64,000 nucleotides of DNA, from the NCBI GenBank assembly GCA_028749115.1, contig JAQURD010000003.1, positions 1 to 64,000 on the forward strand, given 5' to 3'. The position numbers and the translations under genes were made by a program. This stretch comes from Acidobacteriota bacterium (GTDB lineage Bacteria > Acidobacteriota > Aminicenantia > Aminicenantales > Saccharicenantaceae). Under the pieces are notes generated by a model that saw only the letters and a program-made list of their open reading frames with translations, was not told where the DNA came from and did no database searches. Every line of letters begins with the position of its first letter. The first letter of the stretch is position 1. This document shows, one piece after another, positions 61,708 to 64,000 of this stretch.

Positions 61708-62115
61708 TTACTGACTTCGTGAAATAAACCACAGACATTTTTCTTTCCAGCCACAATCTCCACATATATCCTTAATATCAGAAATGCTCTTGAGCTTAGC
61801 CCTGGCCAGAGAAATAAAATCGCGGGCCCTGCCTTTTATCCCTTCCTTCAAATCTAAGTGCTGCAAAACTCGCCGGTCCATATCTTGAATCCCAGGAGCA
61901 GATCCAGGATCTTTCTGGCAAACTCCTTCAAGCTGGTGAGGACAATAAGAACAGATATCATCGCACCCGGTAATTATCTGCAATTCAGAATTTGACTCTA
62001 TCTTCTTGATAATTTCGGCCATGTTCCTGACAAAATCCTGACTGTAACCATATCCCTGAAAACCCAGCAGGCACAAAAGATGGTGAGCCCTGATATTTAT
62101 AATACTGTCATTCAT
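61708..62115 (-). CDS. DUF1284 protein, probably iron-sulfur-binding
   Basis: About 135 residues from the ATG at 62115 (MNDSIINIRAHH), which follows an AGAGGG site; the ORF-track start is a TTG six codons earlier. It opens with the family motif IRAHHLLCLLGFQGYGYS. Cysteines in CDDICSYCPHQLEGVC and CGDCGWKEKC suggest a metal cluster. Function is unknown. It overlaps bioY by eight bases. Confidence 0.8.
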   Translation of the reverse strand: MNDSIINIRAHHLLCLLGFQGYGYSQDFVRNMAEIIKKIESNSELQIITGCDDICSYCPHQLEGVCQKDPGSAPGIQDMDRRVLQHLDLKEGIKGRARDFISLARAKLKSISDIKDICGDCGWKEKCLWFISRSQ

Positions 62116-62764
62116 CTGCCCTCTTCGCATCAACTTCTCCGTTGTAAGCCTCCCTCGGTGTAATAGCTCCGGCCAGAGCGGCAGCAGTTATGATCTTAAA
62201 AAGATCCCCAATAATAAATGGCACAGTTCCCATCCAGAGGAGATTCCTGAGAGTCAAGCCTGTGCCTTTCGCTAAGTAAGACCATAGCCCGAGTTGTAAC
62301 AATCCTGGTATATGTATCAGGATAAAATCCGCAAATAACATTAAACCAAGCATAGGCAGAAAATTCCTGGCTCTAATGTATTTATCGGTAAAATGACCAA
62401 GGAACAAGGCTGCTAAAATAAAGCCAATAAGATATCCTCCAGTCGGTCCAAGAAGAGCACCAACACCTCCGCTAAAGCCAGCCAGCCAGGGAAGACCGGC
62501 TACACCGATTATGACGTAGATGACCTGGCTTATGCCTCCCCACCATCTTCCTAAAAGAACCCCGGCCAATAATACCGCCAGGGTCTGACCTGAAATTGGA
62601 ACCGGAGTCCAGGGAAGAGAAATTTTTAGCTGCGCAACCAGTCCGGTTAGACAGGCCATGCCCACAGCTAAAGCTATCTTATTTACCAGAGCCAGACCAT
62701 GCCGCCATCTAAAAAACAAATATCTTGCTCTGTGTAACTTATCAATCGCAATTATTTCTTGCAT
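62108..62764 (-). CDS. bioY: Biotin transporter BioY
   Basis: About 218 residues from the ATG at 62764, chosen for its AGGAGG ribosome binding site; the ORF-track start adds 22 unrelated residues. Six helices, with ISLPWTPVPISGQTLAVLLAGVLLG (the biotin-binding PVP..GQT motif), GGISQVIYVIIGVAGLPWLAGFSGG and GPTGGYLIGFILAA. It is the substrate-binding S component of an ECF transporter; no energising ECF genes are in the window. Confidence 0.93.
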   Translation of the reverse strand: MQEIIAIDKLHRARYLFFRWRHGLALVNKIALAVGMACLTGLVAQLKISLPWTPVPISGQTLAVLLAGVLLGRWWGGISQVIYVIIGVAGLPWLAGFSGGVGALLGPTGGYLIGFILAALFLGHFTDKYIRARNFLPMLGLMLFADFILIHIPGLLQLGLWSYLAKGTGLTLRNLLWMGTVPFIIGDLFKIITAAALAGAITPREAYNGEVDAKRADE

Positions 62765-63000
62765 CCTTTCCTCCTGCCAATAATTGATGTTAGAGCACAG
62801 GGTAAGAGTGACGAAGCGGGGCAACTCCACTTCTCTTTAACCTTAGGACATGCACGCCATCTGCCTTCTGCCGCCCGCTACTGCCTGTCAACTTTTCACC
62901 CTATCTTAAGTCCTGCCAGGTAGGACTCAAAAATTAATGGCCTTATTATACCTGAATTTTTCTTCTTTTAAACCAGGCCAGCAGATCAAAAAGAAAATTT

Positions 63001-63780
63001 TTATTGTTGCTCCAGATTTTTTCTCAATCTGGCAAAAAATTTTTCCGCTTCTTCGTAATCCTTAGCCTTAATGATATGCTTAAGAAACTCGAGCCGCGAG
63101 CAGATCTTTTCCAGTTGCGGGATTGAGTGCGGATTAAACAGTACTTCTGCCAGCAGAAAATCATCTTCCTGCAGGACTTTCCTGGCGATTTCTTTATGAC
63201 GCTCGAAAGTTGTTCCCGGGACGATCTTTGAAGTCAGACAGGCAGCAAAGGTTATAGATGAAGTAAAAGGAAGTGTCAGGGAATAAGACATCAGCTCATC
63301 ATGTTCACTAAAGGAATATTCAAAGATATTCAGGCGACATTTCTCAAAGAACTTTAGCAAATGCTTTTTAGCTTCTTCATCCGACTCAGAAATGATGATG
63401 AGATTTTCATTTTCTATTTGATTCAGGACAGCAAATCTGGGACCAAACATAGGATGGCAGGAGGCAAAGCGGAAAGGACATTCCCGATAATATTCAGGCA
63501 GCTCACTCTTAATCGAGGTGATATCAGCAATGAAACAATCTCTGTCGAGAAAAGGTGCGGCTGCTTCAAAAGCTTCAATGGTATTTCGGAGGCTCACGGC
63601 ATTGAATAGAAACTCAGGCCGAAAATGACTGAGTTCTTCCAAGCTGGCCAGAGGACGGGCATTTTTTATGTTGGTCAGTCTGCTACTATCGCGGTCATAA
63701 ACCTCCACCTGATGAGAGCCAGCCAGCTCATGCACCAGCCAGGAACCCATATTACCTGCGCCGATAACTGCTATTCTCAT
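63001..63780 (-). CDS. tyrA: Prephenate dehydrogenase
   Basis: A 259-residue NAD(P)-binding protein. Rossmann start RIAVIGAGNMGSWLVHEL, then DITSIKSELPEYY (substrate Ser/Lys region), HPMFGPRF (catalytic-domain His-Pro), and DDFLLAEVLFNPHS. These motifs fit TyrA; the protein lacks chorismate mutase and ACT parts. Its ATG overlaps the pheA stop by four bases, so tyrosine and phenylalanine branches are co-expressed. Confidence 0.88.
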   Translation of the reverse strand: MRIAVIGAGNMGSWLVHELAGSHQVEVYDRDSSRLTNIKNARPLASLEELSHFRPEFLFNAVSLRNTIEAFEAAAPFLDRDCFIADITSIKSELPEYYRECPFRFASCHPMFGPRFAVLNQIENENLIIISESDEEAKKHLLKFFEKCRLNIFEYSFSEHDELMSYSLTLPFTSSITFAACLTSKIVPGTTFERHKEIARKVLQEDDFLLAEVLFNPHSIPQLEKICSRLEFLKHIIKAKDYEEAEKFFARLRKNLEQQ

Positions 63781-64000
63781 CTTTTCTCCTCCTGATAACA
63801 GCCGAGAAACTTATAGAAAGTTGCTTTCTGCTCAACCTCACACAGAGCTTCTTTGACCCTGTCTTCGGAATCTGAGCCCTGAAAATCAGCCAGAAAAAGG
63901 TAATGCCCCGGATGGAATTTCTGTGGTCTTGATTCTATTCTGGTTAGATTAATCCCGCGGTCTGAAAAGACTTTCAGCATCTCACACAAAGCGCCTGCCT
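63777..64000 (-). CDS. pheA: C-terminal ACT domain of prephenate dehydratase (partial)
   Basis: The frame is open to the window edge. It reads AGALCEMLKVFSDRGINLTRIESRP, the ACT domain containing the ESRP effector-binding motif of PheA, and ends in FLGCYQEEKR. The catalytic part lies outside the window. Allosteric control by phenylalanine is expected for the family. Confidence 0.9.
   Translation of the reverse strand, partial: AGALCEMLKVFSDRGINLTRIESRPQKFHPGHYLFLADFQGSDSEDRVKEALCEVEQKATFYKFLGCYQEEKR

Noticed and set aside
62905-62930. Hairpin AGTCCT...AGGACT between bioY and tyrA
   Set aside because: Short stem without a T run; insufficient for a terminator or riboswitch call.

Overview
The window looks like a contig from an uncultured, anaerobe-like bacterium of moderate GC. 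Bacterial features are a GspG/PilA-type pilin system with PilB/PilT/PilC, sigma-54 control, MutL, the Tat system and HD-GYP signalling. It also carries a nine-gene V/A-type ATPase, a KamA aminomutase and a full queuosine precursor set. This mix fits a deep-branching Gram-negative lineage such as Candidatus Aminicenantes (OP8), but that placement is inference and nothing in the window proves it.

Region 1 (about 1-16,170) is an AT-rich accessory island. It holds a PD-(D/E)XK nuclease-like gene, an HhH DNA-glycosylase-like gene, IS21 remnants (an IstB tail and terminal repeats), and a two-gene minus-strand unit: a 1610-residue DExH helicase/DUF1998 protein (DruE-like) and a 743-residue partner with a ribosomal-L13e-like tail. 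Divergent from that unit is a compact plus-strand operon of four genes: an Xis/MerR-type HTH protein, a DUF4338 (DruA-like) protein, a NurA nuclease and a HerA ATPase. A dispersed repeat with the core ATATCTAGGGTGTCCCCAT occurs three times in the same orientation. It marks the outer edge of the helicase unit and both edges of the NurA-HerA unit. I regard this region as the best candidate for an undescribed anti-phage or anti-plasmid system.

Region 2 (about 16,400-31,200) starts with envelope genes: a UbiA/decaprenyl-phosphate phosphoribosyltransferase-like protein, a DUF362 protein and a YfhO-family membrane protein. A type IV pilus locus follows on the minus strand in the order pilB-pilT-pilC-pilS-pilR-pilA, with a near-perfect sigma-54 promoter in front of the pilin gene. 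Then come a PAS/HD-GYP protein and two tRNA genes (Arg-TCT and Pro-TGG).

Region 3 (31,243-48,400) is housekeeping. It contains a long minus-strand run ctpA-rpiB-glyA-purD-purE-mtaB-mutL and, divergent from it, tatA-tatC. Next is a coupled trio of a nucleotide-kinase-like protein, dCMP deaminase and an exported two-SIS-domain protein resembling GCKR/MurQ. After that is a cluster of KamA, a GNAT acetyltransferase and two ATP-grasp D-Ala-D-Ala-ligase-like enzymes.

Region 4 (48,470-64,000) holds the V/A-ATPase operon in Thermus-like gene order. Its rotor subunit keeps the sodium-site residues known from Enterococcus NtpK. It is followed by queC-queD-queE, an EamA transporter with an odd N-terminal tail, queF, a DUF1284 protein, bioY, tyrA, and the ACT end of pheA running off the window.
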